Below, one piece after another: positions 1 to 5,416 of a DNA stretch of 5,765 nt. Under the pieces are notes generated by a model, which worked only from the letters and a program-made list of their open reading frames with translations, was not told the DNA's origin and did no database searches. Source of the stretch: JBBRLG01 sp038231495. Its GTDB lineage: Bacteria > Planctomycetota > Planctomycetia > Gemmatales > Gemmataceae. Location of the stretch: the NCBI GenBank assembly GCA_038231495.1, contig JBBRLG010000480.1, positions 1 to 5,765 of the forward strand, read 5' to 3'. The first letter of the stretch is position 1, and the number at the start of each line of letters is the position of its first letter. The translations under genes were made by a program, and so were the position numbers.

Positions 1-12
1 GTGTCGGAATTG

Positions 13-40
13 GCTGACAGCTAATAGCTGACAGCTAACA
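13..40. repeat. Heptamer tandem array, unit GCTRAYA, four copies
   Basis: Four consecutive 7-base units (GCTGACA, GCTAATA, GCTGACA, GCTAACA) are read directly, followed by a decayed fifth (GCTATTT, 41-47). Units 1 and 3 are identical, so it could also be called a 14-base unit repeated about twice. It is non-coding here: the queA frame has a TAG stop at 25-27 inside the array. No function is evident. Confidence 0.85.
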
Positions 41-60
41 GCTATTTATTTTCCCCTCTT

Positions 61-123
61 CCGACACCCGACACCCGACACCCGACACCCGACACTCGAC
101 ACCCGACACATGACACCCGACAC
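61..123. repeat. Heptamer tandem array, unit CCGACAC, nine copies
   Basis: Nine contiguous 7-base units run from 61 to 123. Units 1-5, 7 and 9 are perfect CCGACAC; unit 6 is TCGACAC and unit 8 is ATGACAC. An inverted single copy, GTGTCGG, sits at 1-7 at the window edge. The array ends three bases before the queA start codon, so it occupies the whole region where a Shine-Dalgarno sequence would be expected. Slippage in copy number would change the queA leader. It has no spacers and is not a CRISPR array. Confidence 0.95.
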
Positions 124-126
124 AAG

Positions 127-1218
127 ATGCACATCGACCAATTCGACTACACCCTGCCGCCGGAGTTGATCGCCCAGGAGCCGCCGGCGCGGCGCGACGA
201 GTCGCGCCTACTCGTGCTGCGCCGCGGCGGCGAAGTGCTGGAACACCGCCAGTTCCGCGACCTGCCCGGCCTGCTCGCCCCCGGCGACTTGCTCGTGCTT
301 AATGACACGCGCGTCATCCCGGCCCGCGTGGTGGGCCGCCGTGCGCGCACCGAAGGCAAGTGGGAAGGGCTGTTCCTGCGCGCGACGGCCGACGGCCCGT
401 GGGAACTGCTGTGCCAAACGCGCGGCCGGCTCATCGTCGGCGAAACGCTCCTCGTCGATGCACCCGGCGCGAAGGCGGACGCCACGCCGTTGCGTCTCTG
501 TCTGGTCGGTAAAACAAGCCTGGGGCACTGGCTGGCGCAACCGGAGGAAGCTGGCACGGCGGCGGAACTGCTCGCGCGCTTCGGCAACGTGCCACTGCCG
601 CCTTACATCCGCAAGGGCCGCGCCGGCCCGGCAGACCGCGAACGCTACCAGACGGTCTACGCGCAACACCCCGGCGCCGTCGCGGCACCCACGGCCGGTT
701 TGCACTTCACGCCGGAACTCTTCGAGACGTTGCGGCAGCGCGGCATCGACACGGCGTTCGTGACGCTGCACGTCGGCCCCGGCACGTTCCAGCCGGTGCA
801 GGTGGAAGATGTGACCCGGCACCGCGTCCAGCACGAATGGGGCGAACTGCCCGCCGCCACCGCCGACGCGGTGCGCGCGTGCAAGGCGCGCGGCGGTCGC
901 GTGGTCGCGGTCGGCACCACGTCGGTGCGCGTGCTGGAAACGGCGGCACGGCGCGACGGCGAACTAACGGCCTGGACCGGCGACACCGACTTGACGATCT
1001 GTCCGCCGTTTCCGTTCCGCGTGGTGGACGCGCTGGTGACAAACTTCCACCTGCCGCGTTCGAGCCTGCTGCTGGTGGTGGCGGCGTTCACCGGCCTGGA
1101 CTCGATGAAGGCCGCTTACGCCGCCGCGGTGGCTGCCTTGTACCGCTTTTACAGCTACGGCGACGCGATGCTGATTCTGCCGGAAGGACCGCATGAGCAA
1201 CCGGATTCGCCGGGTTGA
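127..1218 (+). CDS. queA: S-adenosylmethionine:tRNA ribosyltransferase-isomerase QueA
   Basis: QueA transfers and isomerises the ribosyl moiety of S-adenosylmethionine onto 7-aminomethyl-7-deazaguanine at the tRNA wobble position, giving epoxyqueuosine; it acts in the cytoplasm. The 363 residues match the usual family length (about 335-360). Visible family signatures are NDTRVIPAR (59-67), GAVAAPTAGLHFT (183-195), LHVGPGTFQPV (214-224), the following H232-x3-H236-EW, VGTTSVRVLET (262-272), TNFHLP (305-310) and YRFYSYGDAMLI (339-350). The start at 127 gives the expected N-terminus (FDYTLPPELIAQEP). No Shine-Dalgarno is visible because a heptamer tandem array abuts the ATG, so initiation may be leaderless or depend on an open leader. 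Its last 26 bases overlap the next gene, suggesting translational coupling. No tgt, queG or other queuosine gene is in the window. Identification is very secure. Confidence 0.98.
   Translation: MHIDQFDYTLPPELIAQEPPARRDESRLLVLRRGGEVLEHRQFRDLPGLLAPGDLLVLNDTRVIPARVVGRRARTEGKWEGLFLRATADGPWELLCQTRGRLIVGETLLVDAPGAKADATPLRLCLVGKTSLGHWLAQPEEAGTAAELLARFGNVPLPPYIRKGRAGPADRERYQTVYAQHPGAVAAPTAGLHFTPELFETLRQRGIDTAFVTLHVGPGTFQPVQVEDVTRHRVQHEWGELPAATADAVRACKARGGRVVAVGTTSVRVLETAARRDGELTAWTGDTDLTICPPFPFRVVDALVTNFHLPRSSLLLVVAAFTGLDSMKAAYAAAVAALYRFYSYGDAMLILPEGPHEQPDSPG
1182..1188 (+). promoter_or_regulatory. Ribosome binding site inside queA
   Basis: GGAAGGA lies within the queA coding sequence four bases before the ATG at 1193. 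It supports starting the overlapping downstream gene at 1193 rather than at the in-frame ATG at 1223, which has no comparable purine-rich sequence before it. Confidence 0.55.
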
Positions 1219-2020
1219 GCTGATGGACAAAACCCTCGTCCCCGCCGAGGCCGAGGTGTGGGTTATGCTCCACCTCGACCACCTCACGCCAACGACCGAG
1301 GTGCGCGGCCGCCTGATGGGACCGACCTGCCGTTACGCCAGCACGGTCGAAGTCGCCTACGCGCTGCGACCCTTACCGAAAAGTCAGAAGCCTCCGGCTT
1401 CTGAAGGTCCGGCACGGACGCTACGCGTCGTCATCCCGGAACCGAGTTTGTGGGATCCGATCAGTCCGTTTCTCTACCACGGCCCGGTCGAATTGTGGGA
1501 AGACGGCACGCGCGTCGAGCAAATCACGATCCGCCACGGCTTGTGTTCAAAAACGCTCAACACGCACGGCCTACGCTGGAATGGCCGGCCGCTGACGCTG
1601 CGCAGCCGGGACGTGCTAACCGGTTCGGAGGATGAAATGCTCGCGCTGCGCGCCGCCGGCTACAACCTGCTAACGGCCCCCCTCGGCGACATGGAGCTGT
1701 GGGAGCGTGCCGACCGCATCGGTTTCCTGGTGCTTGGACGAGTGCGGACGCCCGACGAAGCCGTGCCGGCCGAACTGACGGGTCATCCATCATGTCTTGG
1801 TTTCCTGTTCGACGCCGACGTGTGGTCGCAAGTGGATCGGAGCCAACGCAAGGGGTTCAAAAGTCGCGGCTTCAGTGGCGTTGAGTTGCACGCGCTGCCG
1901 ATGGAGTCGTTGCCGGCGGACCTTGATTTTGTGGCGTGTGATGCGGAACGATGCGAGGAGATGTCCGAGCTTGGTTTGCCGGTTATTGCCCTAGGGGACG
2001 CTGCGGAAAAGCGGCTTTGA
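1193..2020 (+). CDS. Non-catalytic glycoside hydrolase family 2-like protein
   Basis: The 275-residue product has no signal peptide or membrane segment, so it is probably cytoplasmic. Residues about 79-118 (IPEPSLWDPISPFLYHGPVE and on to RHGL) resemble the end of the family 2 immunoglobulin-like sandwich domain. NGRPLTLRSRDVL (130-142) and AAGYNLLTAP...LWERADRIGFLVLG (154-182) resemble the entry into the family 2 TIM barrel. GHPSCLGFLFDAD (197-209) aligns by eye with the family's HPS-x5-GNE segment, but the catalytic Asn-Glu is absent. The chain then ends after about half a barrel, far shorter than active enzymes. I infer a pseudoenzyme or binding protein; function unknown. It starts 26 bases inside queA and is probably co-translated with it. 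Residues 64-71 come from an inserted palindrome. An ATG at 1223 (residue 11) is an alternative start. Confidence 0.75.
   Translation: MSNRIRRVELMDKTLVPAEAEVWVMLHLDHLTPTTEVRGRLMGPTCRYASTVEVAYALRPLPKSQKPPASEGPARTLRVVIPEPSLWDPISPFLYHGPVELWEDGTRVEQITIRHGLCSKTLNTHGLRWNGRPLTLRSRDVLTGSEDEMLALRAAGYNLLTAPLGDMELWERADRIGFLVLGRVRTPDEAVPAELTGHPSCLGFLFDADVWSQVDRSQRKGFKSRGFSGVELHALPMESLPADLDFVACDAERCEEMSELGLPVIALGDAAEKRL
1384..1404. repeat. Perfect 9-base-stem palindrome inside a coding sequence
   Basis: TCAGAAGCC (1384-1392) and its exact complement GGCTTCTGA (1396-1404) flank the loop TCC. It sits in frame in the 275-residue gene and encodes part of SQKPPASE, a hydrophilic Pro/Ser-rich stretch just before the predicted strand TLRVVI. 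This fits a small palindromic repeat that inserted into a tolerant loop of the protein. Other genomic copies cannot be checked here. Confidence 0.75.
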
Positions 2021-2165
2021 GGACGATCGCATATAGAACGTATACAAAACAGAGACCGCAAGGGAACGGTTGGCAAGGAGAGCCAGCGCTCCCTGACTCG
2101 CCCTTGCTTCGCGCTCCAGGTCGGTTCTCCAATCGATCAAACGCCTTGTTTGGCTGGCATTTTGG

Positions 2166-2195
2166 TTGACACCCTCTTTAGTAAGGGCACATGAT
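2166..2195 (+). promoter_or_regulatory. Candidate sigma-70 promoter for the 302-residue gene
   Basis: A perfect -35 hexamer TTGACA (2166-2171) is followed after 18 bases by CATGAT (2190-2195), which matches four of six -10 positions. Transcription would begin near 2202, giving a leader of about 75 bases before the ATG at 2279. The -10 match is weak and there is no experimental support. Confidence 0.4.
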
Positions 2196-2267
2196 AGCTG
2201 GACGAAAGCTGTTGAAAAATCGGTTTGGCCATCCGAGTAGAAGTGCCTACGGCTTGGCTTCCTCATC

Positions 2268-2275
2268 AAAGGTGA
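2268..2275 (+). promoter_or_regulatory. Ribosome binding site
   Basis: AAAGGTGA ends three bases before the ATG at 2279. AGGTGA matches the 3' part of the Shine-Dalgarno consensus and supports this start for the 302-residue protein. Confidence 0.55.
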
Positions 2276-2278
2276 AGC

Positions 2279-3187
2279 ATGATCGTCTCTCGCAGCGTCG
2301 TGGAAGTTTCCGAAACTGACACCGAATACTTGCTGTCGATTCACGCATCCCAAAAGGATAGGGCGAAGGGGATTCCTGGTTACCACTGGGATTCACAACG
2401 TGTTTGTTGGGTCTATCCGCGAACTCCACGAAATTATGACGCGTTGATTGCAGAATTCGGCGATGACATCGTGGGCGTTCTGAAGATCTCACGACCGGGC
2501 AAAGCATCACCTGAGCCACCAATTGCCCGCCAGGAAGAAGAGCAGGCGATCCAAGAGAAGATGCGGAAGATAATCGAGGATGCACTTTCCGGTGCCGCTA
2601 CAAAGGGCGAATCTTCTCAGCTGCAGGCTCTTGAGGCGGCGTTGGCTGCAAAGGATAGCGAAAGAGCTGAAGTCAGACGGCGGGCCGATCATCTTGAGCA
2701 GCAGTTGCGTGAAAGTATTGCGGTAAAATTGGAGTTGTCGGCCGAAGTCGAACGACTTCGTAGTACGAACACTTTGCTCCAAGCGGAATTGGGAAGGAAA
2801 GGGGTGCCTGGAGGTGATCCTGGCCTCACTCTTGAACGAATGATCCGGGAGACAGCCAAAGAGGCAAGCGGTGGTGATCCGAAGTTCTGCACGCTGGCTG
2901 ATCGCGTAGATTTCAACGAATCGCTGTCCATCGATCTCGTGAAGGAGCTCGGGCGCGAGTTGAGGAGAGTCGTAAACTGTCAGGATCGTGCGACGAATCT
3001 CCACGATCTGTTGGGCCAGGCGCGGGACGCAAAACTGTTGACCGAGCGGGGCATTGACCTAGCTCACGTCATTCGGAAACAGCGCAACGTCATGGCTCAT
3101 GAGAACGTTGATCGTCGCACCCACAAAGCGCAGGTTTTTCTATGCTTTTTTGCAGCAGCGCTCTTGTGGCCTGAATTCTCCGAGTAA
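2279..3187 (+). CDS. HARP-like N-terminus, coiled coil and C-terminal HEPN-type protein, candidate defence factor
   Basis: I do not recognise this 302-residue protein as a named family. Residues about 25-62 (RAKGIPGYHWDSQRVCWVYP, then YDALIAEFGD) resemble the small HARP-type module with its conserved Trp and Tyr positions. A Pro-rich linker (73-82) leads to a long charged coiled coil (about 84-175, with heptad-like Leu/Ala and many Glu/Arg/Gln). The C-terminal 95 residues are helical and include R269-N270-V-M-A-H274. This fits the HEPN motif (R, polar residue, three residues, H), which in HEPN RNases is catalytic. It ends in a hydrophobic helix (FLCFFAAALLW, 287-297), which could be a buried HEPN helix or a weak membrane contact. 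HEPN proteins often serve in phage defence and toxin systems, and the neighbouring BrnT pair agrees with that, but the link is inference. GC content is clearly below queA (28 of 60 bases in 2401-2460), suggesting horizontal acquisition. No MNT partner adjoins it. Confidence 0.85.
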   Translation: MIVSRSVVEVSETDTEYLLSIHASQKDRAKGIPGYHWDSQRVCWVYPRTPRNYDALIAEFGDDIVGVLKISRPGKASPEPPIARQEEEQAIQEKMRKIIEDALSGAATKGESSQLQALEAALAAKDSERAEVRRRADHLEQQLRESIAVKLELSAEVERLRSTNTLLQAELGRKGVPGGDPGLTLERMIRETAKEASGGDPKFCTLADRVDFNESLSIDLVKELGRELRRVVNCQDRATNLHDLLGQARDAKLLTERGIDLAHVIRKQRNVMAHENVDRRTHKAQVFLCFFAAALLWPEFSE

Positions 3188-3217
3188 AGGGATCGATCAA
3201 CGCCGAGTCGTATCGGC

Positions 3218-3286
3218 GGCTTGTCTGCCAGTAATGGGGCGAGAACTGCCCGTAGCTTTACCGTCTCCCCCAGCGGCAGGCAAGCC
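3218..3286. repeat. Imperfect long inverted repeat between genes
   Basis: GGCTTGTCTGCC (3218-3229) pairs with GGCAGGCAAGCC (3275-3286) in 11 of 12 positions counting the single T as a G-T wobble in RNA. A further G4 (3236-3239) faces C5 (3267-3271). The element lies 30 bases after the 302-residue gene. It could act as a transcript-end hairpin, although no T-tract follows, or be a palindromic interspersed repeat. Confidence 0.65.
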
Positions 3287-3299
3287 ACTCGTGCCACCC

Positions 3300-3311
3300 A
3301 TCAGGCCTGAT
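3300..3311. promoter_or_regulatory. Perfect palindrome upstream of brnT, candidate operator
   Basis: ATCAGGCCTGAT is a perfect 12-base palindrome with no loop, 64 bases before the brnT start. Type II antitoxins with ribbon-helix-helix domains, BrnA among them, bind palindromes at their own promoter, so this is a reasonable operator candidate. A weak -10-like TAAGAT lies about 17 bases downstream (near 3329-3334), but no good -35 is visible. Confidence 0.4.
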
Positions 3312-3359
3312 AGGCGGACGGAAGTTGTTAAGATAAGGGACGGGTCGAGGAAAGCTCTT

Positions 3360-3365
3360 AGGAGG
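3360..3365 (+). promoter_or_regulatory. Ribosome binding site of brnT
   Basis: AGGAGG is a full-consensus Shine-Dalgarno, ten bases before the ATG at 3376. It fixes the toxin start. Confidence 0.75.
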
Positions 3366-3375
3366 GTCACTCGAA

Positions 3376-3678
3376 ATGGGTCCGTCATTCGAGTGGGACG
3401 AAGCGAAAGCCCAAGCCAATCAGCAAAAGCATGGCGTGTCGTTCGACGAGGCTGCAACCGTCTTTGCGAACCCGCTCGCCGCCATTTTTGCGGACCCGGA
3501 GCATTCCCTAGACGAACTCCGGGAGATCATCGTTGGGCACTCGGATCGCAATCGGGCACTGATTGTTAGCTTCACCGAGCGCGGCGCGGCAATACGGATC
3601 ATCAGCGCCCGAGTCGCCACGCCACGCGAGCGCAAGAATTACGAAGACAACCCGATGGGAGGGAATAATCATGTGTGA
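3376..3678 (+). CDS. brnT: BrnT family toxin of a type II toxin-antitoxin system
   Basis: BrnT toxins are small cytoplasmic ribonucleases with a RelE-like fold that inhibit translation and are neutralised by BrnA. The 100 residues show the family pattern throughout: FEWDEAKAQANQQKHGVSFDEA (5-26), a VFANP segment (29-33), D40-P-E-H43-S44 followed by E47 and R49, IVGHS (52-56), FTERG (66-70), RIISAR (74-79) and the terminal ER-x2-YE (85-90). Length is typical. The order toxin first, antitoxin second is the usual brnTA arrangement, and the last eight bases overlap the downstream gene, so the pair is translationally coupled. All recognisable conserved positions are present, so the toxin is probably active. 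The only odd point is the short GGNNHV tail, which is where the antitoxin ribosome binding site and start lie. Confidence 0.95.
   Translation: MGPSFEWDEAKAQANQQKHGVSFDEAATVFANPLAAIFADPEHSLDELREIIVGHSDRNRALIVSFTERGAAIRIISARVATPRERKNYEDNPMGGNNHV
3657..3664 (+). promoter_or_regulatory. Ribosome binding site of the antitoxin, inside brnT
   Basis: GGGAGGGA lies six bases before the ATG at 3671, inside the end of brnT. The core GGAGG (3658-3662) is eight bases from the start. It decides the antitoxin start in favour of 3671, although the same frame stays open upstream to an ATG at 3563. Confidence 0.75.
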
Positions 3679-3880
3679 CGAATTGCGACCGGAGTACGAA
3701 TTCGATTACCGGCAGGCGAAGCCGAATCGGTTTGCCGCAGGTCTGAAGAAGGGCGGCCGGATGGTGGTCCTGGACCCGGAGGTCGCGGAAGTATTCCGGA
3801 GTTCGCAGGATGTGAACGCGGTACTCCGCGCGTTGCTTCAGACGATGCCCGCCAGCGGCAAACGCGAGGGGGCTGCTTGA
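3671..3880 (+). CDS. BrnA-like antitoxin partner of BrnT
   Basis: This 69-residue protein overlaps brnT by eight bases and is the expected antitoxin. Its N-terminal half (ELRPEYEFDYRQAKPNRFA, 4-22) is charged and aromatic, fitting a toxin-wrapping region. The C-terminal half, GRMVVLDPEVAEVFRSSQDV (29-48) then NAVLRALL (49-56), resembles a short ribbon-helix-helix DNA-binding unit: one strand followed by two helices, as in BrnA proteins. By that analogy it would dimerise, bind the promoter and repress the operon; the palindrome at 3300-3311 is a possible site. The order of the parts (tail first, DNA-binding half last) is compatible with BrnA, but similarity to classical BrnA is weak enough that I give no gene symbol. 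The frame is open further upstream, inside brnT, but that part is a shadow. Confidence 0.85.
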   Translation: MCDELRPEYEFDYRQAKPNRFAAGLKKGGRMVVLDPEVAEVFRSSQDVNAVLRALLQTMPASGKREGAA

Positions 3881-3903
3881 AGATGAAATAGGGGGTAGCT
3901 CTC

Positions 3904-3909
3904 AGGAGA
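3904..3909 (+). promoter_or_regulatory. Ribosome binding site of the 166-residue gene
   Basis: AGGAGA lies five bases before the ATG at 3915 and supports that start. Confidence 0.65.
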
Positions 3910-3914
3910 TTGTC

Positions 3915-4415
3915 ATGGGATTTGAGGCATTCCGAATCGAGCTTCGCGGCGGAAAGGCTAAGCCCAGTGAAGCGGAAGCTGCCATTCAGAAGCAGCCAAA
4001 TATCAAGCCCGATCAAGATTCTATCGCGATGAAGGGATCGACCTTCTATGTCATGGACGACGGGCAACACGCCATCGAACTCGAACTGATGGACTCGCCC
4101 GTAAGAGTCTCGTGCCGCTTCACACTCTGCCACCCCCTCTCGGTCGATGCGGCATTTCTGGGTCTCGTCAGAGAACTGATGCGCCAACTGGGAATGGAGG
4201 CGACGATCTGCGACGATGTCCGCCCGGAGCATTCGCGGTCGTACGCGCTCGCTGAGTTTGCCGATTTCGCGGTCGTCACTTCGCGGTACATCGCTGTCAG
4301 AAGGGCGGAATGGATTGCGGCCTTCGGCGACGAGCCGCTGGCCGCCACCACGAACGCTGTCTTCCAGCGGATTATTCTTCCGCAGTGTCAACCGGGGATC
4401 GAACAGCCGATATGA
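3915..4415 (+). CDS. Hypothetical protein, 166 residues, downstream of the toxin-antitoxin pair
   Basis: I do not recognise this family. The sequence looks like a soluble cytoplasmic alpha/beta protein without signal peptide or membrane segment. Predicted strands (FRIELRGG 5-12, STFYVM 42-47, HAIELELM 52-59, RVSCRFTL 64-71) are followed by a helix (DAAFLGLVRELMRQLGM, 78-94), a loop TICDDVRPEHS, and strand/helix elements to the end. It has four cysteines with no clear metal-binding spacing. It follows the antitoxin by 34 bases on the same strand, with its own good ribosome binding site, so it could be the third gene of the operon or an unrelated passenger. It ends 11 bases from the convergent gene on the other strand with no terminator visible. 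The real-gene call rests on length, ribosome binding site and tight packing. Confidence 0.75.
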   Translation: MGFEAFRIELRGGKAKPSEAEAAIQKQPNIKPDQDSIAMKGSTFYVMDDGQHAIELELMDSPVRVSCRFTLCHPLSVDAAFLGLVRELMRQLGMEATICDDVRPEHSRSYALAEFADFAVVTSRYIAVRRAEWIAAFGDEPLAATTNAVFQRIILPQCQPGIEQPI

Positions 4416-4426
4416 TGCGAAAGAGC

Positions 4427-5377
4427 TTACATCTCCAAACTGCCCCGCACCACGGCCTTCATCTTCTCCAACCCCGTCTTGGCCACCAGCAGCGCGTCCT
4501 GCTTCCAGTAATCGCGGTTGAACAGTTCCAGCGACAACATGCCGTGGTAGCCGAGATTGCGCAGGTCGCGCAGCAGTTCCTTCAACGGCGCGACGCCGTC
4601 GCCGGGATAGACGCGGGCCGCGTCGGTGATGTCGCCGCGCGGCGGCGCGGCCGGGTAGTCGTTGAGGTGCAAGTGCGGCAGCGCGTCGGCACTCAACAAG
4701 TGGATGCCCTTGAAGTCCGAACCGCTTTTATACAGGTGAAAAACGTCGGCCAGGACACACGCCTTGGGGTGGTCGCTTTCGAGCGCCACGTACGCAACGT
4801 CGCCGAGGCGGTTGAGCGTTTTGGAATGGCCCCACATCTCGGCCATCGGCACCACGCCGATCTTGTCGCCGACCTCCAACAAGGCCCGGTACCGCTCGGC
4901 GACGGTTAACAGGCTCAGGCCCGCCTGGTTGGTCGCGCCGACCGGCGGTGCCGCTATGCGCTTACCGCCGATCTGCTGCACCAGGTCCATCGAACGGCGG
5001 GCTTCTTCCAGACCCTTCTTGCGCTTGTCGGCGTCGTCCACAATCCACTCGCTGAAGCCGATCGCGCTTTCGACCTTCAGACTGTGGTCGCGGAGGCGCT
5101 TGCCGAGGTCTTTCAGATTGCCGCCGTCCTTGACGTACTGGTCCAGCTCGCGAATCCACGGCTCAAAGCCGTCGTAGCCGGCTTTCGCGGCAATCTCGAT
5201 TTCATCGACGACGCCGAGTTTCTGGCCCGAAATCGTGCTGGTGTTGAGGCAGTAGCCGAAAGGGTCTTTCTTCGCCGGATCCGGAGCGGCGACGGCGGGC
5301 GCGGTGGTTGCGGCCAGGCCGACGCCCGCGACGGCGGCGGAGTGCAACAGGTCGCGGCGGGATAGGTGCGAAAGCAT
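4427..5377 (-). CDS. Tat-exported sugar phosphate isomerase/epimerase (xylose isomerase-like TIM barrel)
   Basis: The 316-residue product begins with a twin-arginine signal: SRRDLL (6-11), a hydrophobic Ala/Gly segment (13-23) and a likely Ala-x-Ala cleavage region (APAVAA, 26-31). It is therefore exported folded. The mature part is the AP endonuclease family 2/xylose isomerase-like TIM barrel: AAKAGYDGFEPW (63-74) is the typical first strand-helix turn. Candidate metal ligands are E180 (MAEMWG), D211 and H214 (DVFHLY), H237 (HLHLND) and E284 (LSLELFN), a complete acidic/His set, so the enzyme looks intact. YPGDGVAPLKELLRDL (257-272) is also typical. The sugar substrate cannot be told from sequence. 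Such exported epimerases are numerous in Planctomycetes, which supports the taxonomic guess. It has its own promoter, is GC-rich like queA, and is convergent with the 166-residue gene 11 bases away. Confidence 0.93.
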   Translation of the reverse strand: MLSHLSRRDLLHSAAVAGVGLAATTAPAVAAPDPAKKDPFGYCLNTSTISGQKLGVVDEIEIAAKAGYDGFEPWIRELDQYVKDGGNLKDLGKRLRDHSLKVESAIGFSEWIVDDADKRKKGLEEARRSMDLVQQIGGKRIAAPPVGATNQAGLSLLTVAERYRALLEVGDKIGVVPMAEMWGHSKTLNRLGDVAYVALESDHPKACVLADVFHLYKSGSDFKGIHLLSADALPHLHLNDYPAAPPRGDITDAARVYPGDGVAPLKELLRDLRNLGYHGMLSLELFNRDYWKQDALLVAKTGLEKMKAVVRGSLEM

Positions 5378-5384
5378 GAATCGG

Positions 5385-5389
5385 CCCTC
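5385..5389 (-). promoter_or_regulatory. Ribosome binding site of the exported isomerase
   Basis: On the minus strand GAGGG lies seven bases before the ATG at 5377. It supports the start that gives a complete twin-arginine signal. Confidence 0.65.
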
Positions 5390-5416
5390 GGTCGGGGGGG
5401 ATAGTCGGTGGGGGTG

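Larger units (their letters stand above)
2021..2278. other. Intergenic region with short repeats
   Basis: No gene is supported in these 258 bases. They contain a 7-base inverted repeat, GCAAGGG (2058-2064) and CCCTTGC (2101-2107), enclosing AGGGA (2061-2065) with TCCCT (2090-2094). There is also a direct repeat GCGCTCC (2086-2092 and 2111-2117), and a small hairpin CAAAC/GTTTG (2138-2142, 2148-2152). The 2058-2117 segment could fold or be a decayed interspersed repeat. A candidate promoter lies at 2166-2195. No clear rho-independent terminator for the queA pair is seen. Confidence 0.5.

Noticed and set aside
61..123. CRISPR array
   Set aside because: The repeats are 7 bases with no spacers; this is a simple tandem array.
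1..126. preQ1 riboswitch upstream of queA
   Set aside because: The region is filled by tandem repeats and shows no preQ1-type hairpin and A-rich tail; control by such a switch is not supported.
208..834. Long minus-strand open frame (208 codons) opposite queA
   Set aside because: It lies entirely within a certain queA gene; long antisense frames are common in GC-rich DNA and the translation is rich in Arg/Ala without any recognisable domain.
2279..3187. HEPN/MNT toxin-antitoxin pair
   Set aside because: A HEPN-type motif is present but no nucleotidyltransferase (GSx10DxD) gene adjoins it, and the protein is longer than the usual HEPN partner.
3099..3569. Plus-strand open frame of 156 codons overlapping the end of the HEPN-type gene and brnT
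   Set aside because: It overlaps two well-supported genes in another frame and has no ribosome binding site or recognisable motif, even when read from the ATG at 3234.
4416..4426. Bidirectional terminator between the convergent genes
   Set aside because: The gap is only 11 bases and neither it nor the adjacent gene ends show a hairpin with a T-tract.
4310..4909. Plus-strand open frame of 199 codons opposite the isomerase
   Set aside because: It is antisense to a clear enzyme gene with catalytic residues and signal peptide, and overlaps the 166-residue gene.
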